Shown: positions 22,442-36,463, numbered from the stretch's first letter. The stretch: DNA of 64,000 nucleotides from Symbiodinium microadriaticum (GCA_001939145.1 LSRX01000666.1:62001-126000); one strand, 5' to 3'. Translations and numbers: made by a program. Notes: generated from the letters alone by a model not told the origin.

Positions 22442-24830
22442 ATGGCCACGATCCATGGAGCTGAATGGGCATGGCCTCAGCCAATACAGCCAGTGCGAGC
22501 TTGTGCTGTCCGGAAGCAACAGGTCTGGAATAGTGCAGCAAGAATAGACAGGACAGAGCTCCTACAGAGGCGAGCCCGGCTTCCCCTGTGGAAGCATGGG
22601 GCTTTGGCATCAGGAATTGGCGGTATCATGTGGCACGCTCGTTGCCGACGGCGGCGCAGAACTGCAATCATTTATCGGCGCTCGCTTGAGTCAGAGCTCG
22701 AAGCGCTCTTCTTGGAGAGCCCCTGGCGCAGGGGTTTGGAGCCGGCGGAGGAGTCCAAGCCAACAAGACTTAGCTTCCTGGGCAAGCTGCCTGAGGACCT
22801 TGTGGGGACAGTATACCGGAATGGGCCAGGGCGCATACGAATTGGAGAATCCAAATATGATCATTGGTTTGATGGTGATGGCTTCGTAACTTCCCTCAGT
22901 GTGGATGGGAGGAACCAAGAGGCCGCTTTCACGTCGCGCTTCGTGAAGACCCAGAGGTATGAAGTGCAGCAGAAGTCTGGGGAGCTTGTCAGAACCGAAA
23001 GGGGCTCTGGAATGGCATCGATGGGTGCATGGACGCCTGCCTCGAACGGCGATTTTCTGTCAAACGTCTTCAGATTGCCTACAAACCCTGCAAACACAAA
23101 TGTCCTGTGGTGGGACGATAGATTGCTGGCGCTGTGTGAGGGTGGCATTCCGTATGCTTTAGATCCAGGAAATCTGGAGACACTGGGCGAGGAGCTATTC
23201 CGTGATCCGCCCCTTACGCAAAGCGGAGTACAGTTTTTTTCCGCTCATCCGAAACGCGACCCAGACTCTGGAGAGCTCTTTAACATAGGACTGAAGATTG
23301 GGCTTGAGCCGACCCTGGAAGTCTACAAGTGCTCTGCCAATCGATCGTTGATGAAGCGGACTGTCCTCGCTTTGACAGATTTGGCATTCGTCCATGACTT
23401 TGCCATAACACGGAAGCATGTGATTCTCATCATCCCACCCTGGAGTTGTTCGACCACTGGCCTCGCCAAGAGTCTCTGGAAGGGAGCGATGGCACAGTTC
23501 TTCGAGTGGAAGGAGGACGCAGGAACCAGGCTGATCGTGCTGAAACGCAGTGATCTGTCTGTTGCGCCTTGGCGTGCGACTAATGGGTCAGTGAGGCTGG
23601 AGCAACACGGGATGGATTTTGCAAGTAGCTGCCCAGGCACGCAACCGCGTGGGATCCGATAGATTTGTGACTAGCGGAGATTGTGGTGAGCAAGGTTGAG
23701 GGGGATCTCGATCACACACTAAGCAGTATTCTACTCATATGAGATGTTCTAGGCATACTCCGGTCCATGCTCAGGTCTTCGACAGCACACTGCAACCGGC
23801 AGTCTCCCTTTACCACACGGCCGGCCGGAAGCGCTTGTTTGGTTGCACACGTTGATGTTTGAAGCGAGGCCGGATGACACCCTGATCTATCCTGCACGCC
23901 CCGTTGCAGGTCAATGCATATGATGATGACAACGATGCTGCGATATGGCTTCAGATTGCTGCACACAATGGACCCCGAGAAGAAGTCGAAAAGAACTTTG
24001 CAGATCCTCGGACATCGTGAATGTGCAACGACAAAGGTATTTTGCACGCCGTTTTGCTGCATGGTGCCGCTACCGTACTAGTAGCAAGCACACGTTGAGA
24101 ATGCCGTCACAGCTTGCAGCAACCCCTTGCAGAGGACATGTATCGGAGCAGATGGTCAGATGCAACCCGCTGTTCTCTGCGAGAGCTCCGGCTAGACCTC
24201 GTGTCCGGAAGCATTCGGAGCAGCCGCGGCCCCGGATCCGAAGATGAGCGCAGCAGCGTAAGGAAGCGCTTGGTTGGGAGCTCTGCGTCCGAGGCGCACT
24301 GGGACCTGAAGCTGCCTCAAGCTTTGAGCTCCCAAGCATACATCCAGCCTTTGTGGGCCGAAGCTCGCCCGCAATTTGACAGCTTCATGATCTACTTTGT
24401 GCGCTTCAGTTGCTCCGTGACATCGCCTGAGCGAACGTCTCTCAACCTGCCAAGGCCGTAATGAATACGTTTGGACCAATGCGGCATATCCGTCTGATGC
24501 CGCCGCTGGCCTTTGGTAGCAGCTACGCTTGCGCATGTAGCACTTCAAGTGGGCTGAGGCATTCTTGAACTGTGTGGAGCGGCTGGACATGTATGGAAAC
24601 TCGGTGGACCGGGCCACGTTCGGCCCTTCGCAGTTTGCAGGCGAGCCGAGCCTAGGCTGGTTTCAGCTCGCTATCAGAGACCTGAGAAGAACTGCACCAT
24701 GCTGGAGATTTTCTGGCCTGTCTGAGGATGATCATTCCAAAGGCATCCACTTCAGAGGAGCTGGCGGCGCCGCTTGGGGGAGCTATGCATTCGGTTGGAT
24801 GCTGCGGGTTTCTGTATGATCTCTTTCCCC
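22442..24830 (+). CDS. carotenoid cleavage dioxygenase (RPE65/NCED family), multi-exon
   Basis: Non-heme iron oxygenases of this family cleave carotenoids to apocarotenoids, usually in plastids. The first 1.2 kb is one open exon with the family signatures in order: LPEDLVGTVYRNGPGR (about residues 116-131 of this frame), YDHWFDGDGFV (139-149), FFSAHPKRDPDSGEL (His 269) and FVHDFAIT (His 318), two of the four iron-binding histidines. After 23640 the match continues on short exons: VNAYDDD from 23910, LRELRLDLVSG near 24185, GRNEYVWTNAAYPSDAA near 24455, ERLDMYG..FGPSQFAGEP near 24585, and EDDHS near 24725. The other two histidines fall in the unresolved part. The start is uncertain: an Arg-rich, possibly targeting segment precedes the domain. 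Exon edges after 23640 are approximate, except the acceptor at 23909. Confidence 0.85.
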
Positions 24831-24954
24831 CATAGCATTGACCCCACATGTATCTTTGAACATAGGGTTTGAATCGCACGTCGTTCTTTTTCCCGATTCT
24901 GCTTCAAACGGAAGGTACATGGCTGGCTTTAGCTTTGTTTAGAGGGTTGCTGGT

Positions 24955-26390
<1,436 letters not shown>

Positions 26391-26494
26391 AGGCTGCCTT
26401 CCTGCATCATAACGGCTTCACACCGTGTGACGGCCTCCCCCCAAGTACGTCTAAATATAGCTGGCGGCACAAGCTTTTTACATTTGGGAGCGCA

Positions 26495-26511
26495 GGGTTT
26501 AGGGTTTAGGG
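26495..26511. repeat. telomere-like GGGTTTA tract
   Basis: Contains gggtttagggtttaggg, two and a half units of the Arabidopsis-type telomere repeat, shortly after the big microsatellite. Too short to be a telomere; an interstitial relic or coincidence. Confidence 0.5.
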
Positions 26512-27722
26512 AACCCTTGTCCGAAGATGTCCGCAGTGTATGGGGCACAGCCGTATGGAGTCTAAACATGTTTGTGCAGCTGCAGGTATGTCTGTACCTA
26601 CGTCTACGACTCTGAAACACACACATCGTCCGGAACTTGGCATAGCTGGGCGTTGGGTGTTTCCTTGTGACATTATCCCGACGCCTATCGTGCGTTTCAG
26701 GTTTTTAGCAATCCTGGATGCCGGTAATCTCTCAGCGGGCCCACTTGCAGAGGCCGTCATTGAGATGCGGGTGTACTTGAGCGAGTCTTGCACGCGTTCA
26801 GACGATGCCAGGTGCAGTTGCCAAGCCATGTACCCTACTCTTTTCACGGAGAGTGGGTTCCCGGCCACCTGAACCGGAAAGCAGTGGCAGTTCTTGATTT
26901 CAACATTTTCAAGCCTCATCCTGGTACTTGGATGTGTCTGCATGACGATGCACAAAGGTGCAGTAGATGTTCTTCGGCTTGCAAGATCTGATTGGCCTTC
27001 GACATGACCGTGGTGATTGGGACAATCCGCAGCTGACCAGCATCCACACGGTTGCGCTGAGCCGATGTCCTACCGTCCAGGGCGGCGGACGCGTTCATCG
27101 ATGCTGGACCTGGTTCTACAGCCTGCGAACCTCGCTGCGCGCAGTCGCGGCCTGCGGGCCTCTTGCCGTGTGTGAACGTAGCGTGCGGGCGCACCATGGA
27201 AGGCGGAGTCGAAAAGCTGTTCTCAATCTGCTGGTCCCGACTGAAGCAAAGCTCTGCAACGATAACTTTGCTGGGCTGCAGGTCAAGCAGGAAAAGCCCT
27301 GCACCTCTCGCTGCGCTTTTGGAGGACATTTTGCTCGCTATCGCCTCGTCATTTCGGCCCTGACTGGGTCTGAACCAAGCACTCTTGTATGGCGAGGAAG
27401 GCGAGTAAAAGCCGAGATCTCAGAGAGCCTTGCATTCGACAGCAGACAGACCTGCCGAGCATGCACCAGTTGCTAGATCTCATGTGAATGCACAGCAGAA
27501 GGCGACATGAGGCGACTGTCGGCTCACACCCCTCAGCTTGTCCGACGATAACAGGCCGAACAGCGGAAGCCCTCACCGACATGCCCAAGGCCCCGGGTGT
27601 TCCGTGGATCCGACAGTGCGCAAAGATACCGATCAGGCCAAGCACCAATAGTCCTGACTCGGGATCCCGCCGACATGCCGGAAAAGGGCCAGGCTTGGGC
27701 AGCTACCATTGCGTGATGCTTC
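26512..27722. other. no supported gene
   Basis: Both strands carry open frames of 110-170 codons (26540-26872, 26967-27476 plus; 26916-27329 minus) that overlap each other and show no recognisable family. One short plus-strand segment near 27195-27350 has helix-like composition but no clear splice pair. Confidence 0.4.
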
Positions 27723-27974
27723 ATGTCGCTTCGAGCACTCTCTCTCGCCGTGAGCCTTGCAACACTGCGCCAGGTGCTCCGGCGGAGGTGCATGATGTGC
27801 ATGAAAGAGAACTTGAAGAGAATCCAAGGGTCACTCGACCGTCTCGACCCTAGAGCCATGCGTTTCGATGCCATCATAGGAAGGGCTAGGAAGTACCAGT
27901 ACACAGAATCCGAGTCTACTACAGTTACTACAGATCGATTCTACACTATCGATCAGACGACGTCGTCGTGGTGA
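27723..27974 (+). CDS. possible C-terminal exon of unknown protein
   Basis: Open frame whose second half (ENLKRIQGSLDRLDPRAMRF and onward, ending TTSSW and a stop at 27972) has charged, helical, protein-like composition. The start is probably an acceptor inside the region rather than the first in-frame start codon. No family was recognised. Confidence 0.3.
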   Translation: MSLRALSLAVSLATLRQVLRRRCMMCMKENLKRIQGSLDRLDPRAMRFDAIIGRARKYQYTESESTTVTTDRFYTIDQTTSSW

Positions 27975-28847
27975 AGTGCACCGCAGATAGCAGCAAGCGT
28001 GCAGTGAACTCCCTGAGAGCAATTGCAGACATATGCATTCAACTCAGGGATTGGAGTTCACTGTGACTCAGGGGCACTGTATTACACCTGTCACCTATGC
28101 CCATGCGTGGCATATGCATTCCATCTCCAATTGGTCGATCTTTCCCACGGTATCGGATACGATCAAGGCTGTTTCGGCATAAATGTTTGGGAAAGGGACA
28201 GATTGCCTAAGAACGCGTGCGATGCCGGGAAGCAAACCCTCAGCGTGACTTCCAGTGTCTCTATCATGTGTGGAAGCCTCGCGATTTCATAGCGAAGCGG
28301 AGGCCCTGCTTTTGCTTGCACCCGTGCGCCAGGTGTACACAGATGTTCGCTTATGCCGCTGTTCAGGTCTCACCGTGAATTGGCGCCGATGCGCTCTCTG
28401 CTGCGCTCAGCTTCTGAGGACAAGCTGGGGTGAATCTGAGCGTTCGAAGCACACCTTGTTGCCTTTCCTGCCAGGATGCTCAGCGCAATCAGACTCAGAG
28501 CCAGGCGCAAATGCCAGGGTTCTGCAGTGCTCGGACCTTGTCAAACTTGTTGCCAGCACATAGGTTGCTTCCTATGCGTGGCAGCAGAGCCGTGTGCTGT
28601 GCGGGTTTTGTCGCAGGTAGTTTTCACCGACCAGCCGGTGGCTCGGACTGCCGGGACTGCCTGTGGCTTCGGCAGAGCATCAGCAGATTCTTTCCCGCGT
28701 TGCCGCATCGCTATGTTCTCCTGCGGTTGAGGCCCAAAAACATCGAGATTGAATCTTTCAAGGATTTGATGTCTGAACTTTGGTATCCGAATGCCGGAGC
28801 CTTAGTCAATTAGAGCTTTTGACTGGTAGAGCTACCGAGCACTCAAG

Positions 28848-29106
28848 GATGACACGTGCACCTGCGAGCTGTGCGGGAAGCGGGTTCGGGTTGGCACCGC
28901 CCCCAATGCCAAAGAAGAGCGGGTGCCAGGGTATGACAGGGAATTGCCCACGCTTGGAAGCAAGTTGATGCCATTGGTCGCACAGGCATCGAAGCCTGGT
29001 ACACTTCGACCAGAGAACAGTTCTCCCAATTCACCCAAACAGAGGCACGCTAAAGTCCTGCTCCGTGTAACGCACGACTGCTACCGTGGAACTTTCATCT
29101 TTGCAG
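28848..29106 (+). CDS. exon of unknown protein with CxxC pair
   Basis: Bounded by a ctcaag|G acceptor and a GCAG|GTAC donor. It reads without stops for 86 codons and starts with TCTCELCGKRVRVG, a CxxC-type possible metal site, followed by a Lys/Pro-rich linker and a hydrophobic end (LLRVTHDCYRGTFIF). A competing frame over the first half gives a Pro/Gly-rich peptide. An upstream segment at 28690-28765 (RYVLLRLRPKNIEIESFKDL) may belong to the same gene, but the phases do not match simply. Confidence 0.35.
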
Positions 29107-29196
29107 GTACTTTGCAAGTCATGTCGTCTGGCACGGAAGTTCGAGGAGGTTGGCGGCTGGTTTCTGGTCGCATGTGCAGCGGGGCTCTGAGAATTT

Positions 29197-29211
29197 GAGG
29201 GTTTAGGGTTT
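29197..29211. repeat. telomere-like GGGTTTA tract
   Basis: Contains gagggtttagggttt, one full plus partial TTTAGGG unit. Too short to interpret alone. Confidence 0.35.
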
Positions 29212-32200
29212 CTTCCGTGTCTGAGAGCGTTGCTTGGCCCTGCTCAGTGCCGTGACTCCGACTCCGCCTTGCCCAGCAGCCTCGAGCCCAGAGGGCCCGG
29301 TGTGAGCGCTTCCTGAGAAGCGGCTGCCGCGCTGAGTCGACCTTGTGAAAACCATCGCCGACATCCTGGAAATGGGCCTTCAGCTTGGCTTAGCTTGGGT
29401 TTGCTCAAAAACATTCAAAACTCCAAAACCTGCCAAGGGCCAGGTTTCCTTTCTTCACCATCCCGCTCTTCGCCCCCTTACCGCACCACACACACACACA
29501 CACACTGAAGTGTGGGGGCAAGTTACGTGTAGCGTAGGCTTTTTTTAGCATGACGGTGTGCAAGCAAAGACTGAGGTCCAGGTCTTCCCGGACGCAGGCT
29601 AGACATCCTCACCGATCTCCTTGGTGAAGAGGTACCCTGTAGACATCTAGCAGCCTTCAATCACGGCGGGTTAGCTAGAACACGAGGTTATGTCGGCAAG
29701 TGGCTACTGACCTTTCAGGTCCATGATGCAGAGTCGTGGCAGCAGGTGTTGCTCAAGGCACAATCATTGTCTGCACGAAGACACTCGCTCTGGCAGAACT
29801 TCGTAATGCTCCTGCTACCCTGTTGCTGCAGCGATTAGACCCTGGAAAAGCCTAAATTCTGTTGCATGCTTGCCGTTGTGGCTGGAGGCTGCTGAGGCAG
29901 CGCTACAGCTCTTCCCAGAAGGCCCGGAGCTCTCTTTGGTATCTTTCGACTCTGCCCAGCTGCAGAGCGCCCTAAGGCGATGATTCCTCAGCGCGCATGC
30001 TAAGCAAGAGCCTTGGGGCACGAAGCTGCTCGATTTTTTCTAGACTGCAAGACTTGCTCACCAGTGTGGTCTTGTCCTAGGCAGCCCGTCCAGGATGGAT
30101 GGTGAGGTCGAGGCTCCGTCGAAGTAGAGTCGCAACTTCCTGTCGAGAAACCAATACGTGGGCAGGTGGCGATAGAGGAGTCACCTTCGCCTCCTGCAAG
30201 TGAGCCTAGCACCAGGGCAAGCACCTAGATGCTTTGTACATGATGCTGGACGTTGCAACGGAATGCAGTGCCATTGCAAAGCACTCAAGAATTCGAATCG
30301 ACCATTTGGCCTGAGCTATCACACTCAGCCTTTGCTGCAATTATTTCACTGCTACTAGTATCAAACCCGACCTACACATACCTGCACGCAGTGTTGACAG
30401 CCACGGGGAAGAGTGTGTAGAATTTATTCAGGCGGGTCGGCCAGCACAGGCCTTCGCCCCACAGGACCTGTGCAGGGTTTCACTCCCTCGCCTGTAATAT
30501 GGCACAAAGCGCAGGCAGGTGTGAAGCTGTGAGAACGCCTTCAAGTCTGCCTACAGCAGCCTCTTCCTAAGCAGCTGCAAACAGGCAAAGCGGCTTTTGT
30601 GCCCCACAGTTTCAGCTGCTCTGAGCTCTGGGTCTTCGCTTACGTCTGCGGGGAATCGGTTGTGAACCGGTTTGGAGCTCCCGGGTGCAAGGGCTCTGCG
30701 GGGCCGTAACTCGCCCAGGCCACGCCGGCTCGGCCCGGCTCGGCTTGTGGTTTGGACGCGCGAAGCGTAAGAGACGTCTGAAAAGGCCAGGGTCGCTCCT
30801 TGCTTCTGAAGACGGCGGCGCGCGCGGGGCGGCTTCGCGGTCTCTGGATCTGATGCCCATCGCATGTTCGGCTCAGGAGCATAGCTGAAGCCTGACCGAA
30901 GACTGCACATGCAAGCGAAGCGTTGTGATTAGAGGCAAGCTGGATCATGCTGGATCGATGCCGATGGCGGGGCATTTGCGAAGTTGAGCTCTGAAAGTGG
31001 CCTGTGCAGCATCGCAGCCATGCGACCCCCAAGCCCATCGCGGGCAGCGCCTGTCAGGAGCAAAGCAGACTGCAATCCTGGGGGTTTTGAGTTGTCAACT
31101 GGAAGCCTCTCTGCTGTCACCCCTTCCCATGAAGCCTTTCATGGCTGAGTGCAGCAATAGCTTGGCTTCAACAGTTTTGGTCTCGGGTCTGGCCCATGTT
31201 CTTACGACGTCCCGGCATAAATATCATGCGTGCTTGCTGCAAATGCTCTGGCTGCGAGGACCGGTTTGTTGGATGAACCAGAAATGCGACCCAACTGCAA
31301 ATGGGCAGACGTGACCGGCGTTTGGATGCCATTGATCTGCGATATCCTGCGATGCAGGCGTCCGCGCCTCGCCTCTTCTTTAATGAACCGCGAGGCGCTG
31401 ACCACCAGGAGCGGGATTCATGGGCTTACTGTGGTTACATATAAGGTGTCTCAGTTTGTCATTAGGATTGTCAGGGTTTCTGTTCTGGCTGGCAGGACTC
31501 GACGAGGATCCATGACCGACCGGTGCCCTGACACGTTTGGACATGCCCAGAAAAAGAGATCGTGTGATGTGAGCGTGCTGTGCATCATGCGAGGTCACCG
31601 CCTCGTCGTGCAGCTTTTCGACGGTTGACCAGAAGGCAAAGTTGACACGTTGACATGTCGTTGGTCAGATCTTCGCTTCATCGCAGGAGCCTTCTAGCTG
31701 CTAGCTTGCGATCGTCTGTGAGTACTTGTATCTTAGTACAGGGCAGCGGCAGGTCCTTAATTTGCTCGAGCTCCGGCCAAAACAGGGACAGATGCAGAAT
31801 GTGAGATTGGACAGGGCTCTGCAGTCCTAGAGGCACGGCATCTTTAACCACGACTAAGCGACTAATGCTGTGACTTGAGGCCGGGACACGCTCGGGGAAT
31901 GTTGTTGGTGGATGTTCCAAACAATAAAGCAGCTGTGCCTTCCATGCATGAGAGGCTGCTCTGCAGCAGGGGCTTGGGAGTGGTGCCTGTGCCAGGAACT
32001 CCCAGTTTGGGCCTGCCTGGCTCTCAGAAGGGTTAGGTCAGCTGTCGCAGCTGATTTTGTTGTCAAGAGCACCAGAGACCAGAGAGAGACCAGAATCTGC
32101 TGCAAAGGGTACCATGAGCTTGGGTCTTCGTCACACCCGCGTCAACGACATCCTGGCGACCTTTGGCGAGGCGCCGCGTGGAGCGTGTGCGCGTGCGTGC

Positions 32201-32554
32201 ATCTAGGTGGGATCTGATCGTATTGCGAGATGCTCGAATCCGAGCAGCAAAGTGGGATCTTAGGCACCATGCCGCTCCTGTGAGCGACTGCGCATGATTG
32301 CTTTGACTTGCAGTGTGTGTTCGTGCAGACTTTGCAGCTGCTGTGCCCACAGTTCTAGTGTGTCGTTTGGGCGAGTCATGTGTTGCTTGGCGTAGTCAAT
32401 ACTTCTGTTGGTTGGGCCAGCTGTGTGTAAGTTAGCCTTGTCTTAGTGCGGCTTCTGCCCTGTGGTGCGCACGGTGGTCCTTTGCTTCTAGCACAGATAC
32501 TGTAAGATCTCGCATTGCTCGCATGTCTCGCACTCCTTGACCCCATATATCCAG
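29212..32554. other. gene-poor stretch
   Basis: It includes a short (CA)n tract at 29486-29508 and short overlapping frames. The 30551-31038 region is GC-rich with open frames on both strands, but none resembles a known family. Confidence 0.45.
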
Positions 32555-33784
32555 GAGGAGACCATCACCTCGCGCCGCCCTTCGTCCTTGCCTGGCGGCT
32601 TAGACAGCCAAGGAGGAGCTCGGATGCCTATTGAAGAAACAATCACAGGTAGTCTGAAATGCAGACAACCTGCGGCCTGCAGGAGCTGGCTTTGGCTATT
32701 TTCAGGACAGGTTAGTGTCACTTCTCATGCGAGACTTGATTTTGGCTTCCAGCGCCAATCCCGCCTGATGTTGTGGCGACGATACCTCCACTACATGTGA
32801 GTGTGCCCTTAATCTCCGCTTCCCGATGACCTGCCCAGGACCGTCTGAAGGACCTTGAATCGGCCATGCAGTCGTAGCCCGAGTTCGACAGATGTTTCAA
32901 AAGCGGCAAGTGTTGACGGAGTTGATGCAAAGTTCTTTGCTTGAATATTGTGAGCAGCTTCACTGACGTTTAGTACTAATTTAGTACTGTATGCATTGTT
33001 GCATTCGATTCGCTTCAGTGGTCCATCGGGAATCTGGGGCGCAGGCAAGGCGGGGAACTGATATGCCCCGAACTCTTCGAAACAGGGCTACGCATTCAAG
33101 CACAGCAGAATAATCCAAAAACAGTTGCAAGAGGAATGGGAATGAAATAAGACCAGGAAGAATAATAAGAAAGCAAAGAAAGACCATGGAAGCCGAATGA
33201 GAGGCTGGCTGCCTGCCTCCCCAGAGCTGCGTGTGATGATAGAGACTCTTTTTGGGGGTTAGTTCAGTTCTCTTTCAGAGCCTAAACAACCAAGATCTCG
33301 ACGAAAGTGGGCAACTATTTACAGACGTGCCTGGCGAATGCAAACTTTAACTTCCGTGCCAGCCTGAACAGCGGCCCAAGCAAGGCCATACCCGTGTTGT
33401 CTGCTCAGGCCTCAACTGCGGAATCGAGCCAAGACAGAGGAGCCGTCACGACATGGCTCCTGTCATAGAATATGAATGATATGATATACTATAGAATACA
33501 GTATAAGATTGTAGTAGAACAACATAGTATGATCCAATACTGAATGTAGATATTCGCTTTTGAGCACGGCCCCAGGACCTCCGAATAGAACTTGCAGAGC
33601 TGGCTCCAGACCGGAAGCTGGACGGCTTGGTGAAAGAAGGTTACATCACGGAGGACCCCCCACGGCACTGTGAGATACGGGTGGTATTTGTAAGGTTTCT
33701 TCCCGGACTTACACTCCACGATGTCAGGATTTCTCGCGGTTGGTCTACGAAAAGTTTCGGAACGAAGAGGAGCCCGAGCCTTAG
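32555..33784 (+). CDS. hypothetical protein, four or more exons, Pro-rich then charged C-terminus
   Basis: Exon 32555-32648 follows a tatccag acceptor and ends ACAG|GTAGTC. Exon 32753-32796 (PIPPDVVATIPPLH) continues in phase and ends before GTGAGTG. A short exon starting at about 32840 reads DRLKDLESAMQ. Exon 33576-33680 (ELAPDRKLDGLVKEGYITED) ends before GTGGTA, and the last exon, 33728-33784, reads DFSRLVYEKFRNEEEPEP then stop. The two terminal exons join in phase 0 with good GT-AG signals; the link between the two halves is inferred. The acidic C-terminus and charged helices suggest a soluble protein. No family was recognised. Confidence 0.45.
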
Positions 33785-33793
33785 AGGTCTCAG

Positions 33794-34200
33794 CGTACCA
33801 GGATCCTTCTGGTCTAAGTTGGCAGCCTGATTTAGGCCAGTGTTTCTGGAGGACCTACAGCTGGAGGCGCCTAGAAAGACGTGGTCCCGTTGCAGCTTTG
33901 CTATTGGTTCTCGCAGTGAAGCTGCATGTGAGTGGCCACTGCCAGAAAACCGGTGGGCTCAATGCTGTGAGAGAGCTTGATGATCTCTTGGCCCAGCCGG
34001 GAGCTAAGAACCGGGTGCGGCCGTGTCAGCTTGACATGTTCACGCACATCCGGAGGAAATATTTCTGGTTTGTCGTTCTCATCGTGTCTGTGATCTTCAA
34101 TGTTTGGTACCTCATACATTTGGACTGGCCGATGGCTCAGAAGCACATTGTGCAAGTTCGGGACCCGCCCAAGCTTGCCTCGCCGTCCAGCGCAGCCTGA
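33794..34200 (+). CDS. possible two-helix membrane protein
   Basis: Open frame ending with a stop at 34198-34200. It has a hydrophobic segment AALLLVLAVKLHV in the first third and a strong membrane helix FWFVVLIVSVIFNVWYLI near the C-terminus, preceded by a basic cluster (HIRRKY) that would face the cytosol. It lies directly after the preceding same-strand gene. Start and internal introns are unresolved; family unknown. Confidence 0.35.
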
Positions 34201-34717
34201 GGCAAATCTTCACGACGTACTTCAGAGAAGTTTTCCATACCTGGGACTTGCCCGGAATTGCAGGTGGGCAAAAACTATGGCAGAGTTTCGGGTTTGACAC
34301 GGGGGGAAGCGCCATGCGTCACGCTCAGATCGCCTCGCCAACGGCGGCGGCAGCGAATCCAAGTCAGACATTCAGGCAAAGAGTCTCTTCTTCGGGAGCC
34401 TGATCTGAATTTCTTCGAGATGACTCGTGGTCGGTGCGTTTTTTGCAGGCAGAGCTCTTCGATGACCCGATGTTCAAGGCGTGTGGTATTCATGCACAAC
34501 CCATGGCTCTAAGTTCCACATGGTAGCAAGACTTTACACCAGCTTTCACGGGATCAAGCATGCACGGGTTCTGGATGTTTTCAACACACATGCGATGTCA
34601 GGGAAGCGTCTTCGGAATGATCTCTGACCACAAGCTGCGTTCTTGGAGGGTGAGGATGACACAGAGAAACATAGAACAACTCAGATGCCGACAAGATGCA
34701 TGGGCGTGCAACAACTC
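34201..34717. other. no recognisable gene
   Basis: Short overlapping frames only. Confidence 0.45.
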
Positions 34718-34978
34718 TCGCTCTCTCTCTCTGTCTGTCTATCTCTCTATCTATCTGTCTATCTCTATCTACCTATCTATCTATCTATCTATCTATCCAT
34801 TTATCTATCTAATCTATCTATCTCTCCATCCATTCATCCATCTATCTAACTACTTATCTACCTATCTATCTATCCATTTATCTATCTAATCTATCTATCT
34901 CTCCATCCATTCATCCATCTATTTAACTACTTATCTACCTATCTGCCTATCCATCTATCCCTCTCTCTCTCTCTCTCT
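34718..34978. repeat. (CTAT)n/(CT)n microsatellite with internal tandem duplication
   Basis: Irregular CTAT, CCAT and CT units. A block of about 82 bp (ctatctatctatctatcc... to acttatctacc) occurs twice, at about 34780-34861 and 34862-34944, with one or two differences. Flanked by CT dinucleotides. Confidence 0.93.
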
Positions 34979-36463
34979 GCTTGGTCTATCCGAACGTACA
35001 GATGCCATTGTTTCAAAGCGCAAGCCTAAACATGCTGTTCCCGGGCTGAGGACTCGATTGACAATCGTGACTGCCGCTGTCATGGTCGCAATTTGGGAGG
35101 TTGGTTCTAGCGAGCAAGACGTTGGCATTGTCACATCTGCAAATAAAGCTGGCAAGTTTGCTGTTCTGCTTCAGGTTGGCTGGCTGATGGTGCAAGTGGT
35201 CGGGACCTGATCTGGGAGTCTTCTCGTGCTAAGACCTGTTACAACTCCTGACTGACATGCAGTGCCCAGTAATTTAAAGAATCTCTCGCACTAACCAGGG
35301 GGCGCGAAGGCAATCTTGCATTACGTTCCTGTCGCGGTTAGACATCCCACAATTGCGCAACAGTGGTCGTGAAGTCGATGCTCAAAGTGTGCTTTCCTGG
35401 GCCCGCGAGGTGTGGGTTGTCTACGTGCTGTACATGGTATGCTGTGAGCAATCGGAGTGCGCACGTGGCGCTTCGGTTCCGATGTTTCAATCTTAAGAGC
35501 CGGATTGGAGCAAGATGTCGCATGGGCAGAGATTTGGCAATAAAAGGGGCTTCAGTCGTGCGGCTGTGGGAGTCGGAGGTACAAGCGCTACAATGCCATC
35601 GGTTACTTTTTCCAGACACTTCTGCCACAGGCCGGCGTCATAGCATGTTTGAGAAGGATGACTTGTCCTGCTAATGAATCATGAATCACGTCCATGCATT
35701 TTATTGCTGACACCGAGCCAGATATCCGAAGCCACGCATGAGTCGCGCAGCTTTCACAGGCCAGCACATTCTCTGCCGTCAAGCTAATGGCCCGAGCCGG
35801 AACCTCAGGATTGGCCGTCTGTGAAACGAGCCGTTTCGTGCACGCAGCAGGTACATCCATCTTTGATACTCAATGAGTATCACGACTGGGTGACTTCGTG
35901 AGCACCCCGAGAGTTGAGAGAGGCGCAGCGCAGCAGAAGTTTAGGTTGGGTCCGCTGTTTTCAAAGGTTTTCCGAGCGAGGATGGTGCTCGGCTCAGGGC
36001 TTTCGGTTTCCTAGAGATGCGCAGAGCAGAGCCCGCACTCGCGCCGAGCGAGGTGTGGACACAGAAGGAACACCATCGGCTGGATCATGCGGGAACCTCG
36101 AGCTCAATGATGCTCCATGAGTTTTCATGAGTGCTGGCACTTTCCGATGAAGCTACAAAACTATCACAACCAACCCGCTGTCATTTGCTCTTGTCTCCAG
36201 CGCATACAGTGCGAAGCGGAAGGGACCGAGGGTGGCTGCGATGTAGGAGTTGGCCGTGCGTGTCCTCTAACTCCAGATCGCTTAGCATCATCGGCAGCGC
36301 CCAGAAGTAAGTGATGCCATGCAAAGGGGTGCGGCAGTACAGCAGTAGCCGCTTAGAAAGCCTCGTCGAGCGCATAAGTTGCAAAGAGACGCAACGCCCA
36401 GGCTGACCATGTCGCTCGAGCCTTAGAGATCCCTATATGCCCTACAGCTTCGGAGCATTCCAG
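34979..36463. other. no supported gene
   Basis: Short overlapping frames on both strands and no recognisable domain. Confidence 0.45.
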
